The position numbers and the translations under genes were made by a program. From T3SED10-260 sp035363255 (GTDB lineage Bacteria; Caldisericota; Caldisericia; UBA6126): 64,000 nt of DNA. Positions within the stretch are counted from its first letter, which is position 1. Each line of letters begins with the position of its first letter. This document shows positions 1 to 8,842 of this stretch, piece after piece. The stretch lies in NCBI GenBank assembly GCA_035363255.1, contig DAOSES010000006.1, forward strand, positions 1-64,000. The letters run 5' to 3'. The notes beneath the pieces were generated by a model that saw only the letters and a list, made by a program, of their open reading frames with translations, did no database searches and was not told the DNA's origin.

Positions 1-3000
1 TGTTGAGCTTGTTGACATAGAGAGGTCCATCGGAGTGAATTTCAACCTGAAGACCCTTGCCAGCGTCAAGAAGCAAAATTTCACGAACAGTATAGGTGGA
101 AGTGTTTTTGAGTTGATAGGGTTCTTTGAGGTAAGATTTGTTGAGGTTGTAGTATCCAAGGCTGGCAATAGCTTCATTCATTCCGGTAGGAGTGAAATGA
201 AGAGTGGTTTCCATAACCTTTGGATCGCTGGACTGTTTAGTGTGACCATAGATAGCAGTCTGGTGCTGATTGCCGATAAGGAATACGCGACCATCTTCCT
301 TCAGGGCAATGTCACGTGGATCAGCAGGTCGCACTTCAACGATAAGATGATTTTCCAAGCCATAGACCAAATCATAGTTGTTGGTATTAAGAAGCTCTTT
401 GCTCAATTCAACGCGATTGCTTGCATTGAATACTTTAAGGTCGGGGGGAGCAATTTGAACTTCTTTGCTTGGGAAAGCTTCCCAGTCGAGGAAGAAAGTG
501 CCGTCTGGAGTCATGATATAGTCTCCAGGGCTCTGGGGTTGGTGGAAACGTTTGGTAATATCCATGGGATCAAGACGATTTAATGGAGGATATCCAGCAA
601 GATCAGCTTCGCCCATATTGTTACAGTAAACGTTTTGTCCGGTAATTCCGCCAACATAAGCTAAATCTTCTGCAAAGATGTAGAAGGTGGTTTGTCCATT
701 GACATCAAGACCAAGAGCATCGTTGAAGGTAAGTTTGCCATCGCCATCAATATCGGAGAAGAGGTATCCATTGCGATAAGGATGGTTGTATATGGCTCCA
801 AGTCCCCATCCTGCGCCTTCGGGAGGAAGAAGAGGATTGGGTTCGATATCCCAGCCTTCTTTTACGCTGGCATCATCATAGCGATAGAGCTTGGTGTTGT
901 AATATACGGTTCCGAGACTTCTCTGGTGGGTGTTGGGTCTGGCGGTATGTCTGAAACCACTTAGACTGTAAAGCTCAGAATTTCTATGATCGATACCACC
1001 GTTGTCGTTAAAATCAAATCCAACATGAAGAGTATAGGGGTAGAGATCCTGGAGGAAGTGTTCGGCGAAGAGATAACGATCTCTTTCGGTGAAATCAAAA
1101 GAAGCGGGACGGGTGGAGTAAGGAGTGAAGCGAGCCGTATTCTTTATTCCGCCACCACAGGTGGAAACACCACGGGTAATACCCTTGAGGAGAATGCCCT
1201 GGGCGTTCTTTACGGAAACAGTAATACGATAAATGCGGTTGTCAGCAGCAGTCAATAAGAAGTCAGGAGCACCAGGAACCTGGAATTCTGTTCCTGCCTG
1301 ATCTTCAGTGTTGACGATAGAGTATTCCACAGTGGGAAGCACGACATTGACCGTAGCTTTACCAACATGTTTTCTATCGGCGGTATAGACAAAAACATCA
1401 AAGTTGCCCTCGTCGTTGGCGCAGAAGCCACGGAAAGCATATTTTCCATCTTTGGCAAGAGTAAAATCGATAGAAATGGGTTGGAAGGGGCTAGTTGGAG
1501 TGGAATAGAGGCGACGGTTGGAAATCTTGGTACCATCGTCGTTATGAAGGTCGGTGCGGAGCCAGTAATATTCGGGAAGAGGATCAGGATGAGGATCTTT
1601 GAAGAGATGGTTCCAGATATCTTCATTTTTGACAGTCTTGAGACCACGTTCGTTGGGAACACCAATAGAAAGATCTACTGGGTTGCCTTCGTCGTTGGTG
1701 ACTACAAAAGTGAGAGGAGAGACAGGGTCAACGAGTTCGGGGGTAACGCCTGCGGTCAGAGGATTGGGTTGAACTGAGACGGAAAGATCCATCTTGGGAA
1801 CAACTTCAATAAACTTCTGACCAGCGAGATAAACTTCGTGAGAATACTGAGGGACGTTGTTGCCAAAATTGTATAGAGGTCGGAAGGAACGATCGTTGTT
1901 GTCGTCGCCGTATTTGTAAGCAGTAACCATCAAGGGTAATGCTTCAAAGTCGGAGATAACATGGTCAGGATCGCCTTCGCTTCCACCAAAATCAAGACCT
2001 GCCTGTGTAACCATGGCACCATTGGAAGCTGAAAGATCAAACACATACTGACCATTGTTGCGCTGGAAGGTACGGGCATCAATGACGCCTCCTGCCCAGG
2101 TGTTGGTGGCCAGATCGTAGGTACCGATAATTTCAGTTTCAAAGTCAGCGAAGGAAATCTTTCCATCGTTGTTGAGATCATCTTCGCGGAAGAACTGAGG
2201 TGAGAGAGAAGAATAGTCTGAAGAAACGGGTGGGTTGGTTAGCCAACCATCGCCAGCTCCATCGTAAAGTTTGGTGCGAGGATTGAGTACGCCGCGATCC
2301 TGCCAGATATACACAAAAGCGTCGTTAACTGGCTGAACAGTTTGGAATGCGGAGTATTCTTTGATGGTAGCAGTGACTTTGTTGTCAATGTCAACAGTAA
2401 CTTCCTGCATATCAGTATTGATTTCAAGGGCATGAGCATCAATACCATCAGTAGGAGGCTCTGCACAGCAATCCTGGAAGATCTTGAGCGTTCCATCCCA
2501 GAGGGTTACCTCAATAGTAATAACTCCATGACTGAGAGGGATCAATTCTTCGATGCGGAAGACATTTTCCAATCCACGATAATCCATTTGACGATTGGCT
2601 TCAAGAATTGGGTTGACATAATTGTAGTTGCTGTCAAGATTGCGGTTGGTCCAATTGGCACCCCAGGAATTTTCATAGTGTTCCATGTTGGTGGAATCGA
2701 TAATTAGTTCACCAGAGTAGTCATAGCTTAAGGGAACATTTCTCAAACCATTATATTCATAACCTGAAACAATGGCCTGATTGTCTTCATTATAGACTTT
2801 TGGACGTGCAAAAGGTCCTTTGACGCTAACTCTGCGTACACGATATTCCGCAGGAGTGGATCGATCAAGAGACAAATGCTTACCGTCCATATCTTTAAGA
2901 ATAAAGTAAAGACCATAATCGGTCAGAGGGAAGAATTCAGTACCGAGTTTGTTGAAATCGGTAAAGTTGTTGTAGTCAACGTTTTCATACCAGTACCAGA

Positions 3001-6000
3001 ACCAAACAGCAGGATATGCATTCCAGCCATTGTGGTGCTCGTTGCTTCTGGTAGTACCGCTTGAAATAACTGAACCTTGAATTCTTCCAGTGTGGGTTTG
3101 TCCACCAGGATAGGTTCGGAAATCTTTACCAACATCAAGAATCAATGGATTGTAGGGAGCTTGAATCTGAGGAGTGGGTACATTTAGAGGAGAAAGAGCA
3201 TTGGGACCATTGGTATAGTTGATGAGAGAGTTCTGAAGAGCATGATCGATAATGTTGAATTCAACAAAGTTGACGTAAGGATCTGGAGGAAGAACCTTCA
3301 TTTCGAACATACCATTGTAGTCAATACCCATAGTTTCATAACGACGCAAACCACTGCCGGGTACATTGGCTCTGCGGAATAAATCTGCATCGAAGAGACC
3401 TGCCTGGGCTGGATTTTCGTCAATGATGAAATAAGGAGGATGCTGAATAGTGGAATTGTAATCATACATAACGTTATAGGTATAGATCTGGAGCTTTAGC
3501 TTGCTGGCAGCGTCTTGTGGAGCAACAGCGAGTTGTATTTCAGCGCCATCATCGGTACCTGTGCGTTCACCGTAATTCATGAGATAAACAGGAACGCCAT
3601 AGGTAACCATGAAGAAAGTGGGAAGAATTTCGCCATTAATACGGAATGCAGCATCCATATTGGTACCGAAGGTATCTCCGTAGTTGATGGCTCCCTGTTT
3701 CTTGAAGGCGTCGCCAGGAATTGCGCAGGTTGCAGAAGCTGCAGAGCAGTCCTGATCTACATAGTATCCACGACGGCTTTCTTCGGTGTAGTTAGGAATA
3801 TCCATGGGTAAAGAGGATCCAAGGGTATATTTTGGATTGGGGCTGACCAAACGGTCACTGGAATCAAACATTCCTGGATGACCATTATCAATCCAGTGCC
3901 AGTAGAGATAGGTTCCATCAGCATTAACTTGAACAATAGCTTTTTGATCAGTAGGAATCATAGTACGTTTTTGAGTATCAGTGGGATCAAATTCCATGAG
4001 ATACCCAGTAAATAGATAGTCAATGCCTGCTCCAGTGGCGTTGTAGAAGGCAGCAGTTTCTTCTCCGCCAGGCACAGCAATGGCTACGCCATTGGGATCA
4101 TTGACATCATTGGGATTGTCGGCATCTATCAGTTTGAGGGTAAGGTTGGGGAAACGTTGATCGAGAATGCCGATACATTTTTTGTTGGAAACAAAACGAA
4201 TATCCTCGGGAGCTACTTCATATCGTTTTTGATCAAAGCAGTCGAAGCTATTCATAATGTCTTCGGGGAAGGTGGGTACGTTGTAGGCTGGAGGATTCCA
4301 TGCCACACTACCCTTGACCTGACCGCTAGGTAAATCTTTCTGACCGCTAGGTAAATCTTTTTTTGCATTATCGTGCATGCGCCAGAAAGGATCAATGATG
4401 GGCAAGGATTTAGTGTTGCCCTTGGAATCGAGGAAATAAGTTCTGGGTGCAGGTTCTTTTACTCCGCCATCTTCTTTGATAGCAACAATACGAACTCGAA
4501 GATCATAGTCTTTGAGGATGTATTTTCCATTGACATAATCTGTCTTCCATCCATAGCTCTTGCCATTAGAGGGGCAGGAACCGCGATATGGAGTAAACTG
4601 GAAGGTGGCCTTGGGATTTTGGGCAGTGATAACTTTCATGGTTTCATGAAGTTTAAGCCCACCAGGTCCTTCGACGTTGCGTATCATGATGTAAACTTTT
4701 TCGGCAGGGAAATATTTGCCATTTTCCCAGTATTCATCGCGAGGAGGTGGAACCACAGTTACGTCGATTTGAGAAGTCTGTTCCACCTTAAAGCTTGAGC
4801 TAAGCTGAACATTCATTCCGAGGGATGAAGAGGGGAAAACTTCCCAGTCAATATAACGGAAGTCGGAATTTTTGCCCATCGTCAAGCCATGAACAGGATT
4901 GTCATAGAGCCAGAAATTGGGTTTGGTGCCAATAATGGAACCACAAGTGTAGCTGACATCGGAAATGGTAACAGGGGTCAGACGGGTATCGCCAGTACGG
5001 ATGCGATAGGGAGTAAGCCATACATCACCAGCGTTAATGGCTTGGTCGGTGGTGAGAAGCATCACATTGCGATTGGTGGTATCAAACAACTTAACGTGTT
5101 GAGGCAATGTGTTTGATATTTCCCGTACTTCTAAGTTGGCAGTAAGATTAGCTCCGAGATCTGGATCGCCAGCCACCAGGGCTTTGTAGGGCAAACGGGA
5201 TTCGTAGCGATTCAAGCGAATGTCGCCCACATCAAGAAGATCATTACCATTGAGATCAATGTAAGCACCAATGTAGGCATTGTTTACATTGTCCCATATG
5301 GCGAGAATTTTAGTTTGTTGGGTAAAGTTCCAGCCGCTGAATCCATCAAAATCTTTACCAGATATCACCGAGCCTGGAAGGTACCTGGGGTTGGAGGAAA
5401 AATCGACTATTCTGATGTCGCCAGGAGTAGGGTCGCCAGAATTGTCGATATCAACATAAAGTACGGTATTGTATAGTTCAACTGCTGTAGCAGGATCTTT
5501 TATGCCCAGATAGAACCTGTAGGCTGGTTGGGGACCCGTGGGACCAGCATAATCGATATCTCCCATGAGATAAATATCTTCGTTAGGATCATAGGTCCAA
5601 TTGAGGGGAATGTCTTTTTCTGGCCATTCTTTATCAAAGAAAAGATTGGTAGCAGAAAAAACACTTAATGGCATAGTTACGTCTGAATCACCAGCAGATA
5701 CTGTGGAGCCAGCTTTATAACGAATAACATTGCCTCCCACGGTGAGAGTAACGTCGGTAAGACGGATATCGCCTGTGGATACGACATTATTTTGATCAAC
5801 ATCGCGATAAATAGTTTCTCCGCAACCATAACCGTTGTCATCAGTATCGTAAAATTTAACATTGCTTGGGAAGGGCAGAAGAGTTCTGCCAAAATCCTTT
5901 TCAGAATAGAAATAACTGCTTGCACCTAAAAATTCTTCGCCTGTACGACCCTCACGATAGTCGTCGGAAAGGTTGTTGGGGTAAAGAAGATCGAGGGAAG

Positions 6001-8122
6001 GAGGCGTTTCTCCGATATTCATACCAATATTGTTGTCAAAAGCATTATCTTTCCAGATTTCAACCCCAATATACTCACGATACTTGAGATTGATGTTTTG
6101 GAAAGTTGTTGCTGGAATGTTAAAAAGTGCTCCAGTGGGATCAAGTACGGTGCTTTTCTGAACACTCTGAGCAATAGGCTTGATATCATCGTTGGGGGAA
6201 TGAAGTCTTGCAGCGGTGGAAGATGGGATTTTTCCTTCCCATACGTCAGTCTGGACTGACAGATTGTAGGGAGCCTGATTGCATCCGCCCCAAAGAACTT
6301 CAGCCAGAAGGAAAAGATCTGCAAAAACTCGAGGAACTAGAGTGTTGCTCATGGAAGAGGTGGGTACCATCTGAACCACGGAATTGATCTGTCCACGGTT
6401 TTTATCCTTTTTAAGGGTTTTTTCGTTGACAATGCCGTTCACATTGGTTAAACGGTGGTCACCTACGGTAACTCTTCCATGATCGGTGCCTGTGGCAAGA
6501 GCTGGGTCAGGATTGGCTTTTTCACGATAAATCCATTCTCCGTAATTAAAATGGAACCAATGAGCTTCATAACCCAATTCGTTGGGTCGAAGGATATTGT
6601 CTACGTGAACTTCGTCGTTTACAGCAGGTACGCGGTATCCGTCTTTGTCAAAATTGATGACAAAACGCCAGAGTTGTTTGTTAACGGAGTCAACCATAGG
6701 ATTGAAAGCAGAAGTGCCTGCAGCATCATAAGCACAATCCCAGTCAGTAGTTTTGACTAAGGAGTTGGGAGGATAGTTGCGAACTTCACCGTTAAGTATC
6801 ACAGAAACCGGGGTTAGACGAATGTCATTTTCTTGAATCCAGTATAAACGGTTGTAGCCAGGATTGACAGTATCAACAGCTTTACGGTAAATATATTCGC
6901 CAGGATCGAAGGGGGAACGATTGGCAAAATTAACGGATTGAGGCACTGGTGCTTGCTCAACTACATTTTCGCGATAATCAGGCTGTTGCCCCTCACCTGA
7001 AATATTGTCAGCATGGAGTTCATCGCCCTGGTTGACACGGTATTGAGTCTGTGGAGGAGGATTTTGACCTACTCCAGGGGTGCTGAAATACCAAAAATAC
7101 TGGTTGAGAGGTTGTTCCTGGTAGGTAGCTACCTGTGGTTCGTTTTGACCATTTATGGAGTCTGGCCTGCCCCAATAAACAAAATCGATTAAAGGGTAAC
7201 TCTTCTCAGCGTCCCAGTGAAGAAGGGGTTGGCTTTGAACTTCGGTAGGAATACGACCATCGCCATAGCCCAGAGGGAATTCGTTCATATCAGTCCAGCC
7301 CATACGGAATATGCGCTGAGTACGAGTTCTGTCCCAGAAATAAATAACTGGATTTCCAGCTTCGTCAGTAGTTTGACCTAAAGATTGGAAACGAATATTT
7401 TCAGGATCGAGGATGTAGGGCCCCTGAGTATTGTTTGCACTGGAGGGATCAACGCGTGACAAGGTGTTGCGGGAACAATTGGATACGTGTTTTGGGAAAA
7501 TGTCCACCATGTTTATCTTTTCAGGATCTTCGCTCAAATTATACATTGTAAACGTGTTATTCCCATACAATCCACTCAGATTGGTGGGATCAGAAGGTTC
7601 AAAATATCGAGGATCGTTGAATACCCCATCGGGATCCAACCAGAGCTGTCCAGCGGAATCGTATACGGCATACCAATGCTCGTATACTTGGGAACGCCCT
7701 GCAGCAGGTTTCACTTCTAGATAAAAATCAGTCCAAAACAGGGGGTGTGCACGAGCTGGGTGTTTTTCTCTATAATCCATTGGTACTTTTAAGGATCCAA
7801 AATTCACCAAATAATCGAATACAGTTTTAAATTCAGCAGATACATTTATATCATATCCATTTACTACGTGTGTGGCTGAGTAAACGTCCGGCATCGGAAA
7901 ATCGTCATTACCCCAACCAGTGTTGCTGCCTTTCTGCCAAGGGAAAATTTTCCCTCCTTCCAGTTCTTTTCCGTCTCTTTCGAAACCTACTGGAACAAAA
8001 CGGACAGCAATGAATGTCGCATTTTTGTTTTCAGCTGCTTTTACAGGAGTGGTTTTGAGTCCAACCTGAAATATGCTAGCAGCCATAAGGATGACTACTA
8101 ACCAGCTTAGCGCTTTCTTCAT
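1..8122 (-). CDS. Giant secreted repeat protein, partial (C-terminus outside window)
   Basis: One uninterrupted minus-strand frame runs from the ATG at 8122 to the window edge, at least 2,707 residues; I read every line in this frame and found no stop. AAAGGAG lies about seven bases before the ATG. Residues 1-30 are a signal peptide (MKKALSWLVVILMAASIF, then a polar KAAENK segment), so the product is exported. No catalytic domain is recognised. Residues about 400-1070 contain roughly six degenerate repeats built on an acidic loop followed by GDIRLT, and acidic loops of dockerin/EF-hand type recur near residues 1990 (DLNNDGKISFAD) and 2460 (DIDGDGKLTFND), suggesting calcium binding. Aromatic, Asn- and Pro-rich composition fits an extracellular structural or S-layer-associated protein. 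Function is unknown. It stands alone behind its own long leader. Confidence 0.9.
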   Translation of the reverse strand, partial: MKKALSWLVVILMAASIFQVGLKTTPVKAAENKNATFIAVRFVPVGFERDGKELEGGKIFPWQKGSNTGWGNDDFPMPDVYSATHVVNGYDINVSAEFKTVFDYLVNFGSLKVPMDYREKHPARAHPLFWTDFYLEVKPAAGRSQVYEHWYAVYDSAGQLWLDPDGVFNDPRYFEPSDPTNLSGLYGNNTFTMYNLSEDPEKINMVDIFPKHVSNCSRNTLSRVDPSSANNTQGPYILDPENIRFQSLGQTTDEAGNPVIYFWDRTRTQRIFRMGWTDMNEFPLGYGDGRIPTEVQSQPLLHWDAEKSYPLIDFVYWGRPDSINGQNEPQVATYQEQPLNQYFWYFSTPGVGQNPPPQTQYRVNQGDELHADNISGEGQQPDYRENVVEQAPVPQSVNFANRSPFDPGEYIYRKAVDTVNPGYNRLYWIQENDIRLTPVSVILNGEVRNYPPNSLVKTTDWDCAYDAAGTSAFNPMVDSVNKQLWRFVINFDKDGYRVPAVNDEVHVDNILRPNELGYEAHWFHFNYGEWIYREKANPDPALATGTDHGRVTVGDHRLTNVNGIVNEKTLKKDKNRGQINSVVQMVPTSSMSNTLVPRVFADLFLLAEVLWGGCNQAPYNLSVQTDVWEGKIPSSTAARLHSPNDDIKPIAQSVQKSTVLDPTGALFNIPATTFQNINLKYREYIGVEIWKDNAFDNNIGMNIGETPPSLDLLYPNNLSDDYREGRTGEEFLGASSYFYSEKDFGRTLLPFPSNVKFYDTDDNGYGCGETIYRDVDQNNVVSTGDIRLTDVTLTVGGNVIRYKAGSTVSAGDSDVTMPLSVFSATNLFFDKEWPEKDIPLNWTYDPNEDIYLMGDIDYAGPTGPQPAYRFYLGIKDPATAVELYNTVLYVDIDNSGDPTPGDIRIVDFSSNPRYLPGSVISGKDFDGFSGWNFTQQTKILAIWDNVNNAYIGAYIDLNGNDLLDVGDIRLNRYESRLPYKALVAGDPDLGANLTANLEVREISNTLPQHVKLFDTTNRNVMLLTTDQAINAGDVWLTPYRIRTGDTRLTPVTISDVSYTCGSIIGTKPNFWLYDNPVHGLTMGKNSDFRYIDWEVFPSSSLGMNVQLSSSFKVEQTSQIDVTVVPPPRDEYWENGKYFPAEKVYIMIRNVEGPGGLKLHETMKVITAQNPKATFQFTPYRGSCPSNGKSYGWKTDYVNGKYILKDYDLRVRIVAIKEDGGVKEPAPRTYFLDSKGNTKSLPIIDPFWRMHDNAKKDLPSGQKDLPSGQVKGSVAWNPPAYNVPTFPEDIMNSFDCFDQKRYEVAPEDIRFVSNKKCIGILDQRFPNLTLKLIDADNPNDVNDPNGVAIAVPGGEETAAFYNATGAGIDYLFTGYLMEFDPTDTQKRTMIPTDQKAIVQVNADGTYLYWHWIDNGHPGMFDSSDRLVSPNPKYTLGSSLPMDIPNYTEESRRGYYVDQDCSAASATCAIPGDAFKKQGAINYGDTFGTNMDAAFRINGEILPTFFMVTYGVPVYLMNYGERTGTDDGAEIQLAVAPQDAASKLKLQIYTYNVMYDYNSTIQHPPYFIIDENPAQAGLFDADLFRRANVPGSGLRRYETMGIDYNGMFEMKVLPPDPYVNFVEFNIIDHALQNSLINYTNGPNALSPLNVPTPQIQAPYNPLILDVGKDFRTYPGGQTHTGRIQGSVISSGTTRSNEHHNGWNAYPAVWFWYWYENVDYNNFTDFNKLGTEFFPLTDYGLYFILKDMDGKHLSLDRSTPAEYRVRRVSVKGPFARPKVYNEDNQAIVSGYEYNGLRNVPLSYDYSGELIIDSTNMEHYENSWGANWTNRNLDSNYNYVNPILEANRQMDYRGLENVFRIEELIPLSHGVITIEVTLWDGTLKIFQDCCAEPPTDGIDAHALEINTDMQEVTVDIDNKVTATIKEYSAFQTVQPVNDAFVYIWQDRGVLNPRTKLYDGAGDGWLTNPPVSSDYSSLSPQFFREDDLNNDGKISFADFETEIIGTYDLATNTWAGGVIDARTFQRNNGQYVFDLSASNGAMVTQAGLDFGGSEGDPDHVISDFEALPLMVTAYKYGDDNNDRSFRPLYNFGNNVPQYSHEVYLAGQKFIEVVPKMDLSVSVQPNPLTAGVTPELVDPVSPLTFVVTNDEGNPVDLSIGVPNERGLKTVKNEDIWNHLFKDPHPDPLPEYYWLRTDLHNDDGTKISNRRLYSTPTSPFQPISIDFTLAKDGKYAFRGFCANDEGNFDVFVYTADRKHVGKATVNVVLPTVEYSIVNTEDQAGTEFQVPGAPDFLLTAADNRIYRITVSVKNAQGILLKGITRGVSTCGGGIKNTARFTPYSTRPASFDFTERDRYLFAEHFLQDLYPYTLHVGFDFNDNGGIDHRNSELYSLSGFRHTARPNTHQRSLGTVYYNTKLYRYDDASVKEGWDIEPNPLLPPEGAGWGLGAIYNHPYRNGYLFSDIDGDGKLTFNDALGLDVNGQTTFYIFAEDLAYVGGITGQNVYCNNMGEADLAGYPPLNRLDPMDITKRFHQPQSPGDYIMTPDGTFFLDWEAFPSKEVQIAPPDLKVFNASNRVELSKELLNTNNYDLVYGLENHLIVEVRPADPRDIALKEDGRVFLIGNQHQTAIYGHTKQSSDPKVMETTLHFTPTGMNEAIASLGYYNLNKSYLKEPYQLKNTSTYTVREILLLDAGKGLQVEIHSDGPLYVNKLN
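4319..4360 (-). repeat. Perfect 21-bp tandem duplication (two copies)
   Basis: Two identical adjacent 21-bp units at 4319-4339 and 4340-4360, each encoding KDLPSGQ in the giant protein. The length is a multiple of three, so the frame is kept. It looks like recent slippage or an in-frame tandem duplication. Confidence 0.95.
4920..6910 (-). repeat. Degenerate IYRDxDxN...GDIRLT protein repeats
   Basis: Within the giant protein about six copies of a 35-60 residue unit can be aligned by eye, at residues about 406-450, 526-564, 764-814, 884-928, 941-988 and 1008-1068. The common pattern is an aromatic start (IYRK, IYRE, IYRD, LYVD, AYID), an acidic loop such as DVDQNNVVSTGD, DIDNSGDPTPGD or DLNGNDLLDVGD, then (D)IRLTxV, a Tyr-containing strand, GSxV and GDxD. 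The acidic loops resemble Ca-binding dockerin loops. The copies are too diverged to be recent DNA duplications. Confidence 0.65.
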
Positions 8123-8333
8123 GCATTTTCTCCTTTCTTGAGTGTAATTTAGCAATATAGCGCCAAATTAGCCCCACTTCTTGTGAGGTCGCCGCAAAGG
8201 CCTTTCCTTTACTTCATGGTGACTGAAAACAACACACAAGCAGTCTACAAGGAACACAAAGCGTCCTCCTGTGCTTTTCTGTCTTGCCGTTCCCATCAGT
8301 AATCAACCACTTTTCAAAGCTAAAACCTTTCTG
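8123..8333 (-). other. Long 5' leader of the giant surface-protein gene, possibly structured
   Basis: About 210 bases between the predicted transcription start near 8333 and the ATG at 8122 hold no gene. The stretch is visibly more GC-rich than the AT-rich DNA just upstream (8335-8480). In transcript sense it contains a CCTCAC-loop-GTGGGG hairpin (about 8173-8189), the self-complementary AAGGCCTT (about 8197-8204), and a possible CACA/TGTG pairing around 8247-8275. No known riboswitch consensus was recognised. Confidence 0.4.
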
Positions 8334-8339
8334 CAAGGT

Positions 8340-8367
8340 ATTATAAGTGAACCCTATATGAACGCAA
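8340..8367 (-). promoter_or_regulatory. Predicted sigma-A promoter of the giant gene
   Basis: Reading the minus strand, TTGCGT (8367-8362) is followed after 16 bases by a perfect TATAAT (8345-8340). This places the transcript start near 8333 and leaves a leader of about 210 bases. The -35 box is weak. Confidence 0.45.
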
Positions 8368-8436
8368 ATTAAAAAAAAAACAATTTAGCGTTGTTTATAA
8401 GGATTACTTCTACTTTTTTTCTTAAGTTATATGAGC

Positions 8437-8464
8437 AATTATTTTCCTAAATGGGAAAATAATT
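8437..8464. repeat. AT-rich 11-bp inverted repeat
   Basis: AATTATTTTCC (8437-8447) and its exact reverse complement (8454-8464) are separated by six bases. It lies just beyond the stop of the small HTH gene. Neither side has a U-tract, so it may be a weak terminator, a protein-binding site, or part of an AT-rich melting region near dnaA. Confidence 0.5.
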
Positions 8465-8482
8465 TCCTAATATCAATTTTAA

Positions 8483-8776
8483 CTAGTCACTAATGGTAAT
8501 AAAATTAACAATATTGTATTTTTTTATTAGACTATACACAGTCTTCCTACTTACTCCTAATAGCTTTGAAGCTTTGGTAATGTTGCCAGAGCTTTTAGAT
8601 AATACCCGGAGCAAAGTAAGCTTTTCTAACTCGTTCAAATTAAAGGTATTTTTGTTGAGATCAAAGACTAAAAGATCCAAGTTTAACTCCTCTGGAGAAA
8701 CATTTAAAATTTCAGCCAATTCTGAGAGTAATTTAAGTTTTAATTCTGTACTAAATAAGGTACAATCAACATGCAT
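8483..8776 (-). CDS. Small Fis/NtrC-type helix-turn-helix protein, divergent from dnaA
   Basis: A 97-residue protein if started at the ATG at 8776; a longer in-frame start at 8848 would overlap the dnaA start and adds an implausible hydrophobic extension. The C-terminal half (NITKASKLLGVSRKTVYSLI followed by KKY) is a clear Fis-type (HTH_8) helix-turn-helix; the N-terminal half is a short helical region (ELAEILNVSPEEL). There is no receiver or ATPase domain, so it is the DNA-binding part alone. No convincing Shine-Dalgarno is seen. It is transcribed divergently from dnaA with only about 66 bp between starts, so the two share a control region. By analogy with Fis it could be a nucleoid or regulatory protein; its targets are unknown. 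Confidence 0.7.
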   Translation of the reverse strand: MHVDCTLFSTELKLKLLSELAEILNVSPEELNLDLLVFDLNKNTFNLNELEKLTLLRVLSKSSGNITKASKLLGVSRKTVYSLIKKYNIVNFITISD

Positions 8777-8842
8777 AATGCATACATTTATAGCAGAAAT
8801 GCTTAAAATTACATTTATTATTACAAAAAAAAGAGGTAAAAG

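Noticed and set aside
692..6760. Many short frames on the plus strand and in another minus frame
   Set aside because: They are shadows of the stop-free giant minus-strand gene; none has a ribosome site or a recognisable product.
8338..8842. Chromosomal origin next to dnaA
   Set aside because: The region is AT-rich with an inverted repeat, but I see no cluster of TTATCCACA boxes, so oriC is not called.
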